From NCBI RefSeq assembly GCF_014200395.1, contig NZ_JACHBS010000001.1:1178001-1242000 (forward strand): a DNA stretch of 64,000 bases. The letters run 5' to 3'. Source of the DNA: Microcella frigidaquae. GTDB taxonomy: Bacteria > Actinomycetota > Actinomycetes > Actinomycetales > Microbacteriaceae. The position numbers and the translations under genes were made by a program. Position 1 is the first letter of the stretch. Every line of letters begins with the position of its first letter. Shown piece by piece: positions 17,842 to 27,005 of the stretch. The notes under the pieces were generated by a model. The model worked only from the letters and a program-made list of their open reading frames with translations. It had not been told where the DNA came from and did not search any database.

Positions 17842-20628
17842 TTACTTCTTCGTCGTCCGCTTCGCCGGCGCCTTCGTGGCCCCGGCGGCCGGAGCACGCT
17901 TGACGGGCTTCTTGGCCGGGCCCTTGGCGCGCTTGTCGGCGAGCAGCTGCACGGCGCGGTCGAAGTCGATCTCCATCGGGTCCTCCCCGCGCGGCACGGT
18001 GGCGTTCGTCTCGCCATCGGTGACGTAGGGGCCGAAGCGGCCGTCTTTGAGCTTGATCGGCTTGCCGCTGACCGGGTCGGCGTCGAACTCCTTGAGCGCG
18101 CTCGACGCTTTGCGGGCACCGTACTTCGGCTCGGCGAACCGGGCGAGCGCCCCCGCGAGGTCGATGTCGAAGATCAGCTGCTCGCTGTCGAGCGATCGCG
18201 TGTCGGTTCCCTTCTTCAGGTACGGGCCGTAGCGGCCGTTCTGCGCGGTGATCGGCTCGCCGCTCTCGGGGTCGTCGCCGACGACGCGCGGCAGGTCGAG
18301 AAGCCGCAGGGCGGTCTCGAGGTCGACCTCAGCGGGCGACATCTCCTTGAAGAGGGATGCGGTGCGCGGCTTCTCGACGGGAGGCTTCTTGGCCGCGCGC
18401 TTCTTCGGTGCGGACAGCACTTCGCCCGTGGCGGGGTCGACCTGCTCGGCGGCGGGCTCGGTAGGAGCATCCGGCGCAGGCTCGGGGTCGACCTCAGTGA
18501 CGTAGGGCCCAAAGCGGCCGTCTTTGACCACGACGTTCTTGCCGTTCGCGGGGTTCACACCCAGAACGCGGTCGCCGACGACCGGGGCGTTGACGAGCTC
18601 GATCGCCTTGGCGGGCGTGAGCTCGTCGGGCGCGAGATCCTGCGGCAGGTTGACGCGACGCGGCGTCGGGGCACCATCGGGCCCGGGCGCGGCGTCGGGC
18701 TCGACGACCTCGAGGTAGGGGCCGTACTTTCCGATGCGCAGCGTGATCGTGTCGGTGATCGGCATCGAGTTGAGGGCGCGGGCGTCGATCTCGCCCAGGT
18801 TGTCGACGACGGGCCGCAGACCCGGCTGGTGGTCGTCGCCGAAGTAGAAGCCCTTCAGCCACTCGGTGCGGTCGGCCTCCCCGTTGGCGATGCGGTCGAG
18901 GTCGGCCTCCATCTCGGCGGTGAAGTCGTACTCGACGAGGTCGGCGAAGTTCTCCTCCAGCAGGCGCACGACCGAGAAGGCGATCCAGTTCGGCACGAGG
19001 GCCGAGCCGCGCGGGGTCACGTAGCCGCGGTCGACGATGGTGGAGATGATCGCGGCGTAGGTGCTGGGGCGGCCGATGCCGCGCTCCTCCAGCGCCTTGA
19101 CGAGGCTCGCCTCGGTGTAGCGCGCGGGCGGGCTCGTCTCGTGGCCCTTCGGCTCGACGTCGACGACGCTCAGCGTCTGGCCGACGATGAGCGGCGGCAG
19201 CTTGGCCTCCTCCGGCTCGGTCGACTCGGCGTCGCGCGCCTCGTCCTGGCCCTCCTCGTAGGCGGCGAGGAAGCCGCGGAAGGTGATGACGGTGCCGCTC
19301 GCGGCGAACTCGGCGGTCGTGTTCGCGGGCGTCGCGGCCTGCCCGGTGGGGCCGGCCTGGATGCTCACCGACGCGGTCTGCCCGCGAGCATCCGCCATCT
19401 GACTGGCGACGGTGCGCTTCCAGATCAGGTCGTAGAGCTTCCAGTCGTTGCCGCGCAGCGTGCCCTCGAGCTCGGCGGGAGTGCGGAAGACGTCGCCCGC
19501 CGGGCGCACGGCCTCGTGGGCCTCCTGCGCGTTCTTCGACTTGCTGGCGTAGACGCGGGGGCTGTCGGGAATGCTGTCGGCGCCGTAGAGCGCGGCGGCC
19601 TGGGAGCGGGCGGCGTCGACGGCCTGCTGCGACAGGGTCGTCGAGTCGGTGCGCATGTAGGTGATGTAGCCGTTCTCGTAGAGCGACTGCGCGATCGACA
19701 TCGTCTGCCGTGCGGTGAAGCGCAGCTTGCGGCCGGCCTCCTGCTGCAGGGTCGAGGTGGTGAACGGGGCAGCGGGTCGGCGCGTGTAGGGCTTCGACTC
19801 GACGCTCGTGACGGTGACGGCGAGGGCCGGGTCGCGCAGCGCCTCGGCGAGCGAAGTCGCGAGGTGCTGGTCGAGGGCGATCGCGTCCGCGGCCTTCAGC
19901 TCGCCGCGGTCGGTGAAGTCGCGACCGGTGGCCACCTTCTTGCCGTCCAGGCGGGCGAGGCGCGCGGTGAACGGCGTGCTCGCGCCGGCAGGGGTGAGGG
20001 TCGTGTCGAGGTCCCAGTAGCTCGCGCTGACGAAGGCCAGGCGCTCGCGCTCGCGATCGACGACCAGGCGGGTCGCGGCCGACTGCACGCGGCCAGCGCT
20101 GAGGCCGGGGCCGACCTTGCGCCACAGCACGGGACTGACCTCGTAGCCGTACAGCCGGTCGAGGATGCGCCGGGTCTCCTGCGCGTCGACGAGCGCGGTG
20201 TCGAGCTCCCGGGTGGCGTCGACGGCGCGCTGGATCGCCTCCTGGGTGATCTCGTGGAACACCATCCGCTTGACCGGCACCTTCGGCTTCAGCACCTCGA
20301 GCAGATGCCACGCGATGGCCTCGCCCTCGCGGTCTTCATCGGTGGCGAGCCAGAGCTCGTCGGCCTCCTTGAGCGCGCGCTTCAGCTCGGCGACCGTCTT
20401 CTTCTTGGCGTCGGAGACGACGTAGTACGGCTCGAAGCCGTTGTCGACGTCGATGGAGAACTTGCCGAGCGGGCCCTTCTTGAGCTCCGGCGGCAGGTTC
20501 TTCGGCTCGACGAGGTCGCGGATGTGGCCGACCGATGCCTGCACCTCGTACTCGTCCCCGAGGTACTTGCCGATCGTCTTCGCCTTGGCAGGCGACTCGA
20601 CGATCACCAGCTTCTTGCCCTGCGGCAT
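17842..20628 (-). CDS. topA: DNA topoisomerase I (type IA)
   Basis: 928 residues. Relaxes negative supercoils. N-terminal TOPRIM domain (KLVIVESPAKAKTIGKYLG, then DEDREGEAIAWHL), catalytic Tyr in YITYMRTDST near residue 333, and a C-terminal half with four zinc-free topoisomerase repeats marked by GKYGPYLEV, GRFGPYVTEV, GRYGPYLKKG and GRFGPYVTDG. A Lys/Ala-rich tail ends in TKK. This is the actinobacterial form, with repeats in place of zinc ribbons. The ATG at 20628 has AAGAGGAG upstream; longer in-frame starts add unconserved residues. Confidence 0.97.
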   Translation of the reverse strand: MPQGKKLVIVESPAKAKTIGKYLGDEYEVQASVGHIRDLVEPKNLPPELKKGPLGKFSIDVDNGFEPYYVVSDAKKKTVAELKRALKEADELWLATDEDREGEAIAWHLLEVLKPKVPVKRMVFHEITQEAIQRAVDATRELDTALVDAQETRRILDRLYGYEVSPVLWRKVGPGLSAGRVQSAATRLVVDRERERLAFVSASYWDLDTTLTPAGASTPFTARLARLDGKKVATGRDFTDRGELKAADAIALDQHLATSLAEALRDPALAVTVTSVESKPYTRRPAAPFTTSTLQQEAGRKLRFTARQTMSIAQSLYENGYITYMRTDSTTLSQQAVDAARSQAAALYGADSIPDSPRVYASKSKNAQEAHEAVRPAGDVFRTPAELEGTLRGNDWKLYDLIWKRTVASQMADARGQTASVSIQAGPTGQAATPANTTAEFAASGTVITFRGFLAAYEEGQDEARDAESTEPEEAKLPPLIVGQTLSVVDVEPKGHETSPPARYTEASLVKALEERGIGRPSTYAAIISTIVDRGYVTPRGSALVPNWIAFSVVRLLEENFADLVEYDFTAEMEADLDRIANGEADRTEWLKGFYFGDDHQPGLRPVVDNLGEIDARALNSMPITDTITLRIGKYGPYLEVVEPDAAPGPDGAPTPRRVNLPQDLAPDELTPAKAIELVNAPVVGDRVLGVNPANGKNVVVKDGRFGPYVTEVDPEPAPDAPTEPAAEQVDPATGEVLSAPKKRAAKKPPVEKPRTASLFKEMSPAEVDLETALRLLDLPRVVGDDPESGEPITAQNGRYGPYLKKGTDTRSLDSEQLIFDIDLAGALARFAEPKYGARKASSALKEFDADPVSGKPIKLKDGRFGPYVTDGETNATVPRGEDPMEIDFDRAVQLLADKRAKGPAKKPVKRAPAAGATKAPAKRTTKK

Positions 20629-20765
20629 CGTGCTCCTCTTAATGCGCCGATTCGACGCTGCTCGGTACATCCCTGTCTGTGTGGCGGGGGGATCGCATCC
20701 GCACCCCGACCGGTGCGCGGCCGATGCCGCGGTGAGCCACACGATACACAGGATTCACCGCACGT

Positions 20766-21140
20766 CTACTCCGCGAGGTCGGCGGCGCCCGCGCGCGCCG
20801 ACCGTTCGACGGCGATGCCCAGGATGCTCGCACCGACCCGCACGGTCACCGCGAGCCCCTCGCTCGAGCAGTCGAGAAGCCGCGCGGAGTGCGCCGCGGC
20901 GACCCGCGCCGCCGCCGCGCACGGCTCCCCCGGAACCCAGCCGAGCAGCACGTCGCCGGCGGCGAGCGCGGCCGCATCCGCGGCGGCGGAGAGCTGCTGC
21001 CCGCGCGCCAGTGCGACGCCCGCGCCGACCAGCGCCAGTCCCGCGGCGAGCAGCACGGCGACCAGTCCGACGATGAGCACCGTGCCCGCCCCGTGGTCGG
21101 GGGGAGCCGGTGCGACCGGACGAGCGGGGATGCTCACCAT
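20766..21140 (-). CDS. TadE-like protein of the helicase/secretion neighbourhood (Rv3660c region type)
   Basis: 124 residues: one N-terminal membrane helix (~15-37, GAGTVLIVGLVAVLLAAGLAL) followed by a TadE/TadG-like short domain (LSAAADAAALAAGD). Such proteins are predicted minor pilins of the Tad system. The start ATG at 21140 overlaps the stop of the upstream TadE gene. It is the last gene of the Tad operon. Confidence 0.78.
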   Translation of the reverse strand: MVSIPARPVAPAPPDHGAGTVLIVGLVAVLLAAGLALVGAGVALARGQQLSAAADAAALAAGDVLLGWVPGEPCAAAARVAAAHSARLLDCSSEGLAVTVRVGASILGIAVERSARAGAADLAE

Positions 21141-21541
21141 CCCGCGTCGAGCGCGCACGATCGCCCGCTGACGATGATCGGAACGAGCAGCACGCGCTGC
21201 TCGACCGCGACGCTCGCGCAGATGAGCTCGTCGGGCCGCGAGACGGCGAGGCGCCCGCCGGGCACGGTGCGCTCGACGACGCGCTCGGCGCTCGCCACCG
21301 TTTCGCCCCGCCCGAGCAGTCGCGCAGCATCGGCGGCCGCGTCATGCGCGCGAAGCTGTGCGGTGGCCGCCCCGAGCCCGCCGAGGCAGGCCCCGAGCAC
21401 GAGCACGACGACCGGCAGCCCGACCGCCAGCTCGGCCGTCACTGCGCCGATATCGGCGCGGTGCCCACCAGCACAGCCTGCGCCGGTATCGGCGCAGTGC
21501 CCACCAGCACAGCCTGCGCCGCGCCCGCCGCGACCTCTCAC
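21134..21541 (-). CDS. TadE-family pilus assembly protein
   Basis: 135 residues with the TadE signature GAVTAELAVGLPVVVLVLGACLGG, which is a type IV prepilin-like membrane helix, then a short exported domain. The N-terminal ~30 residues come from a 36-base DNA duplication and are Gly/Ala/Cys-rich, which is unusual. The GTG at 21541 is 2 bases past the DUF4244 stop; a GTG at 21442 is a possible shorter start. Overlaps the next gene. Confidence 0.75.
   Translation of the reverse strand: MRGRGGRGAGCAGGHCADTGAGCAGGHRADIGAVTAELAVGLPVVVLVLGACLGGLGAATAQLRAHDAAADAARLLGRGETVASAERVVERTVPGGRLAVSRPDELICASVAVEQRVLLVPIIVSGRSCALDAGW
21451..21522. repeat. 36-base direct tandem repeat, two copies
   Basis: TATCGGCGC... 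at 21451 recurs at 21487 with very few changes over 36 bases. A perfect 16-base palindrome, GCGCCGATATCGGCGC, sits at the junction with the left copy (21446-21461). It lies in the 5' part of the TadE gene and keeps the reading frame. Confidence 0.85.
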
Positions 21542-21543
21542 GC

Positions 21544-21768
21544 TCAGCCGCCGACGGTGAGGGCGGTGCGCACGAGGTCGGTGAGGATGCCCCGCACCTC
21601 GTCGCTCTGCATGATGACCACGAGCAGGCTCGCGAAGCCGACCGCGGCCATGGTGGCGATCGCGTACTCGGCAGTCGCGGCCCCACGGTCGTCGGCGGTC
21701 GGGCGGAGGCGCGGCAGCAGGCGCTGCGCGCGACGGAAGGGGGTGGAGGGGGTGGTCGTGCGGGTCAT
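21544..21768 (-). CDS. DUF4244 protein, Flp-pilin-like
   Basis: 74 residues. A basic leader precedes DRGAATAEYAIATMAAVGFASLLVV, a prepilin-type helix with the Glu at position 5 of the mature part (Gly-Ala-Ala-Thr-Ala-Glu-Tyr). DUF4244 proteins are the probable major pilin of actinobacterial Tad loci. It lies between the TadC-like and TadE genes. Confidence 0.85.
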   Translation of the reverse strand: MTRTTTPSTPFRRAQRLLPRLRPTADDRGAATAEYAIATMAAVGFASLLVVIMQSDEVRGILTDLVRTALTVGG

Positions 21769-21883
21769 GGCTCGTCCGTTCGATCGAGCCCCCGAGGGGG
21801 CGGGATGGGCGGCACGAACGGTTCGATGATGCCGCGATCCCGCATCCGTCGGGAGCAAGCCGGAGGATGGGCGGCGGCCCGTG

Positions 21884-22879
21884 TCACGGCGCGCCCGCTG
21901 TGGAGGACAGCAGCCCGATGAGCATCGGCACGACGCCGATCAGCAGGAACGCGGGCAGGATGCACGCGCCGAGCGGCAGCATGAGCCGCACGCCGAGCGC
22001 CTCGGCCGTCTCGCGGGCGGCCGCCCGGGCGCGCGCCCGCAGCTCGGCGGCCTCGGTACGGGCGAGCTCGCCGAGGGGTGCGCCCGCGCGGCGTGAGAAC
22101 GCGGCCAGGTCAGCGATGGCGGCGAGGTCGGGGTCGAGAGCGCCGCCCGCGGCGAGCTCGGGATGCGCGGCCCGCAGCTCCGCGGCGACGAGGGCGACCG
22201 CGCGCTCGGGCGAGGCTCCCCCGCCGGCGGCGACGGCGAGCAGGTCGAGCGCCAGGCCCGTGGTCGGCGCGGGTGGCTCGGCGGCGCGCAGGAGGCGCCG
22301 CATCCAGCGCCGGGCGACGACCACGAGCGCGCCGCCCGCGACGAGCGCGGCCGCGCCGAGCGGAGAGGCGAGCGCGCCGACCAGGTCGACACCCATGAGC
22401 AGGGCCAGCAGGAGCGCGATCGCCGGCAGCAGCAGCACGATCGATGCCGTCGAGCGCGGCCCGGCGAGCGCGATGCGGATGTCGCGGCGGGCCGCCTCCC
22501 GATCGCGCAACCCCTCGGCGAACGCACGCAGGGCCGGCGCGAGCGGGGCGCCGCTCGTCTCCGCCACCCGCCAGGCGGCGGCGGTCGAGCGCCAGGCGGC
22601 CAGCCCATCGGCGCCCGCGACGGTTGCGCGGCGCGAGCGCGACGCGACGACCCTCAGCGCGACCTCGACCAGCGCGACCGGCACGGCGTCACCCTGGGCG
22701 ACGCGCGCCCCCACGGCGGCGACCGTCGCGTCGGCGGAGGCCTCCCCGACGTGCGCCCACGCGGTGCGCGGTGAGAGCCCCGCCCCGATCAGCACGGCGA
22801 CGCGCTGCAGCGCCGCGGCGAGCGCGGCCTCGGGCTCGGCGCCCGCGTCAGCGCCGGCCTCAGCGCCGGCCTCCGTCAT
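21884..22879 (-). CDS. Tad type II secretion F-family membrane protein (TadB/TadC-like)
   Basis: 331 residues with about four membrane helices and two GspF-type cytoplasmic regions (QRVAVLIGAGLSPRTAWAHVG; ETSGAPLAPALRAFAEGL; LLAVAAGGGASPERAVALV; SRRAGAPLGELARTEA). It is the membrane platform of the Tad pilus. TadB- and TadC-like parts are apparently fused, since only one such gene is present. The ATG at 22879 overlaps the ATPase stop (ATGA). Confidence 0.83.
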   Translation of the reverse strand: MTEAGAEAGADAGAEPEAALAAALQRVAVLIGAGLSPRTAWAHVGEASADATVAAVGARVAQGDAVPVALVEVALRVVASRSRRATVAGADGLAAWRSTAAAWRVAETSGAPLAPALRAFAEGLRDREAARRDIRIALAGPRSTASIVLLLPAIALLLALLMGVDLVGALASPLGAAALVAGGALVVVARRWMRRLLRAAEPPAPTTGLALDLLAVAAGGGASPERAVALVAAELRAAHPELAAGGALDPDLAAIADLAAFSRRAGAPLGELARTEAAELRARARAAARETAEALGVRLMLPLGACILPAFLLIGVVPMLIGLLSSTAGAP

Positions 22880-23856
22880 CCCTGCTCCCCCTCGGCGGGG
22901 ACGACGACGAGCCGTTCCCGCGCGTCGAGCACGAAGCGCCCGATCGCGGCGGTGCGACGGCCGTCGGCTCCGCGGGCGAGATGCACCACGAGATCGATGG
23001 CGCTCAGCACCTGCCGCGCGAGCGCGGCGGGAGGCAGCCCGGCGATGAGGCCGATCGCCTCGAGCCGGGCGGCGACATCGGTGAGCGAGTTGGCGTGCAG
23101 GGTGCCCGCTCCCCCGCGGTGGCCGGTGTTGAGGGCGGCGAGGAACTCGCGCACCTCCGCCCCGCGGCACTCGCCGACGACCAGTCGATCGGGCCGCATC
23201 CGCAGCGCCTCGCGCACCAGGCGCGCGAGGTCGACACCACCGGCGCCCTCGATGTTCGGCTGCCGGCACTCGAGCCCGACGACGTGCGGATGCTCGACCG
23301 GCGCCTCGGCGACGTCCTCGATGAGCACGATGCGGTCGGTGGGCGGCGCGGCGCTCAGCCAGGCCGCCATGAGGGTGGTCTTGCCGCTGCCGGTGGCGCC
23401 GGCGAACAGCACGGTGCGCCGCTCGAGCAGGGCGCCGTGCAGTGCGGCGAGCACCGCAGGCTCGAGCCCCCAGCCCGCCAGGGTGACCCGGTCGACGCGC
23501 GGCAGCCGCAGCGAGATCGCGGTGCCCGCCCACGCGACCGGGGGCAGAACGACGTGCGCCCGGATGCCCGCGCCCAGCCGCACGTCGGCGCTCGGGCTCG
23601 CCTCGTCGACGTGGCGGCCGCCCGCGGCGATGATGCCGACGGCCAGGGCTCGCGCGGCCTCGGGGAGCAGCCGCAGGCCCGGCTCGCGCTCGACGCCCGC
23701 ACCGCGGTCGGCCCAGACGCCGCCGTCAGGTGTCACGAACACGTCGGTCGCCACCGGGTCGGCAGCGAGCGCGGCGAGCGGCCCGAGCGCCGCGCGCACC
23801 GGCGGCGCGAGGGGCCGCTCGCGCGGCACGCCGGCGACGGGCACGAAGGGCTGCAC
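22876..23856 (-). CDS. tadA: Tad pilus assembly ATPase (TadA/CpaF family)
   Basis: About 326 residues. Secretion ATPase powering pilin assembly: Walker A GATGSGKTTL near residue 180, Walker B-type LVVGECRGAEV, Asp box RIVLIEDVAE and His box GTLHANSL. It is shorter than many CpaF proteins. The GTG at 23856 is chosen because a small RNA with its own terminator occupies 23914-24054; a longer frame reaching 23997 would run through that RNA. It heads the Tad operon. Confidence 0.87.
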   Translation of the reverse strand: MQPFVPVAGVPRERPLAPPVRAALGPLAALAADPVATDVFVTPDGGVWADRGAGVEREPGLRLLPEAARALAVGIIAAGGRHVDEASPSADVRLGAGIRAHVVLPPVAWAGTAISLRLPRVDRVTLAGWGLEPAVLAALHGALLERRTVLFAGATGSGKTTLMAAWLSAAPPTDRIVLIEDVAEAPVEHPHVVGLECRQPNIEGAGGVDLARLVREALRMRPDRLVVGECRGAEVREFLAALNTGHRGGAGTLHANSLTDVAARLEAIGLIAGLPPAALARQVLSAIDLVVHLARGADGRRTAAIGRFVLDARERLVVVPAEGEQG

Positions 23857-23913
23857 GACCGCAGGGTCGCGCGGGAGAGTCCGGTGCCGAGGGCGCGCCC
23901 CGCTTCCGGGGCC

Positions 23914-24054
23914 GGAAACACCGACGGCCCCTCGTGGGGAGGGGCCGTCGGGACGTCGGGGGCGGTGCCCGCATTGGGGGGAATCGGGCACCGCCACAGC
24001 AACACGTGATTGGGGGGAATCGGTCGTGCTGCCAAAGTCAGGCTTGCTGCTGAC
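23914..24054 (-). ncRNA. 6C small RNA
   Basis: On the minus strand there are two successive stem-loops, each showing a loop with six C residues in the context CGATTCCCCCCAAT. The second has a perfect 11-bp stem (23961-23971 with 23985-23995); the first is weaker (about 23996-24030). A strong 12-bp terminator hairpin follows (23921-23951), then GTTT. This is the defining structure of the actinobacterial 6C RNA, which is also found near the Tad/helicase-secretion locus in mycobacteria. 5' and 3' ends are estimates from the promoter and terminator. Confidence 0.9.
23921..23951 (-). terminator. Terminator of the 6C RNA
   Basis: CCGACGGCCCCT pairs perfectly with AGGGGCCGTCGG across a 7-base loop; the minus strand then reads TGTTTCC. 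It isolates the small RNA from the Tad genes. Confidence 0.8.
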
Positions 24055-24060
24055 AGGTCA

Positions 24061-24088
24061 AGTGTAGGGCGGGGAAATCTCAGGTCAA
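24061..24088 (-). promoter_or_regulatory. Promoter of the 6C RNA
   Basis: Minus strand: TTGACC (24088-24083), a 16-base spacer, TACACT (24066-24061). The predicted start lies near 24054. Confidence 0.7.
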
Positions 24089-24109
24089 GCGAATTCGCCC
24101 CCCCAGAAT

Positions 24110-24156
24110 GTCCTCCATAGGGAGGACTCAGCAAAATGTCCCCCGGCGGGGGGACA
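24110..24156. promoter_or_regulatory. Two adjacent inverted repeats upstream of acs
   Basis: GTCCTCC-ATAG-GGAGGAC (24110-24127) and TGTCCCCC-GGCG-GGGGGACA (24137-24156). Both have a 4-base centre and share an AATGTCC context; the centres are 28 bases apart. They lie upstream of TATGCT (24191), a possible -10 for acs. They could be paired operators or RNA hairpins; no known consensus is matched. Confidence 0.45.
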
Positions 24157-24261
24157 GAATCGCGGGTCGAACACCGCACCGGCGGCCCCCTATGCTTATG
24201 CCACCTCTGTTTCGAAGTCGGCAGACCAGGCCAGTCCGCTTCACATCGACCAAGGATGACG

Positions 24262-26226
<1,965 letters not shown>

Positions 26227-26258
26227 GCCGCCGCCGCTCCGAGAGGGACGCCTCCGAA

Positions 26259-26293
26259 GCGAACACCCCCGGCCTCGGGCCGGGGCTGTTCGC
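26259..26293. terminator. Bidirectional terminator between acs and ridA-like gene
   Basis: GCGAACACCCCCGGCC and GGCCGGGGCTGTTCGC form a 16-bp stem with one mismatch and a 3-base loop, between two convergent genes. Confidence 0.75.
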
Positions 26294-26331
26294 GCGTGCA
26301 GAAGGGGGAGACGCGAGCGGAGGGACGCGCG

Positions 26332-26793
26332 CTAGGCGAACTCGACGATCAGCTCGACCTCGACCGGAGCATCCAGCGGCAACACCGCGACACCGACGGC
26401 GCTGCGCGCGTGCTGGCCGCGCTCGTCGAAGATCTCCCCGAGAACGGTCGACGCGCCGTTCGCGACCGCCGGCTGGCCGGTGAAATCCGGTTCCGAGGCG
26501 ACGAAGACGACGACCTTGACGATGCGGGTGACGCGGTCGAGCGAGCCGATGGCGCCCTGCACGGCGGCGAGGGCGTTGAGCACGGCGGTGCGCGCGTACC
26601 CCGCGGCGTCCTCGGCCGCGACCTCCGCGCCGACCTTGCCGGTCGCCGGCAGCGCGCCGTCGACGAAGGGCAGCTGCCCCGCCGTCATGACGAGATTGCC
26701 GGTCGCGACGGCGGGGACGTAGGCGGCGACGGGCTTCGTCACCGGGGGGATGCTGATGCCGAGCTCGCTCAAGCGAGCTTCGATCGCGCTCAC
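26332..26793 (-). CDS. RidA-family (YjgF/YER057c/UK114) protein
   Basis: 153 residues. The RidA fold is recognisable by VTKPVAAYVPAVATGNLVMTAGQLP and the C-terminal RSAVGVAVLPLDAPVEVELIVEFA. RidA proteins hydrolyse reactive enamine/imine intermediates, but this longer, divergent member lacks the classic catalytic Arg context (the position reads RSAVGVA), so its activity is uncertain. The GTG at 26793 overlaps the stop of the DUF4177 gene (GTGA), so the two are translationally coupled. Confidence 0.87.
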   Translation of the reverse strand: MSAIEARLSELGISIPPVTKPVAAYVPAVATGNLVMTAGQLPFVDGALPATGKVGAEVAAEDAAGYARTAVLNALAAVQGAIGSLDRVTRIVKVVVFVASEPDFTGQPAVANGASTVLGEIFDERGQHARSAVGVAVLPLDAPVEVELIVEFA

Positions 26794-26957
26794 GCCGAGA
26801 CCTCCTCGACCGGACGCTTCAGGTAGGCCACGAGCCCGCCCTCCGGGCCCTGGACGACCTGCACGAGCTCCCAGCCCTCGCTGCCCCAGTTGTTGAGGAT
26901 CGCCTGGGTCGTGTGGATCATGAGGGGGGTCGTCACGTACTCCCAACGGGTCACCAT
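26790..26957 (-). CDS. DUF4177 small protein
   Basis: 55 residues, read directly from the minus strand: begins MVTRWEYVTTPL and contains NNWGSEGWELVQVV, the DUF4177 signature, ending in EEVSA. Function unknown. GGAG lies a few bases before the ATG, and the stop overlaps the RidA-like start. It is short but has clear family similarity and coding-type composition. Confidence 0.85.
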   Translation of the reverse strand: MVTRWEYVTTPLMIHTTQAILNNWGSEGWELVQVVQGPEGGLVAYLKRPVEEVSA

Positions 26958-27005
26958 AGGCTCCATTCAGGGGGGTCATAAGGGCAGTGGCGTACCCTTG
27001 ATCAT

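Noticed and set aside
21451..21522. 36-base repeats considered as a CRISPR fragment
   Set aside because: The two units are directly adjacent with no spacer between them, lie inside a coding frame, and no cas gene is present.
23857..23997. A longer tadA starting at 23997
   Set aside because: The extra 47 codons run through the 6C RNA stem-loop and its terminator and show no similarity to TadA/CpaF.
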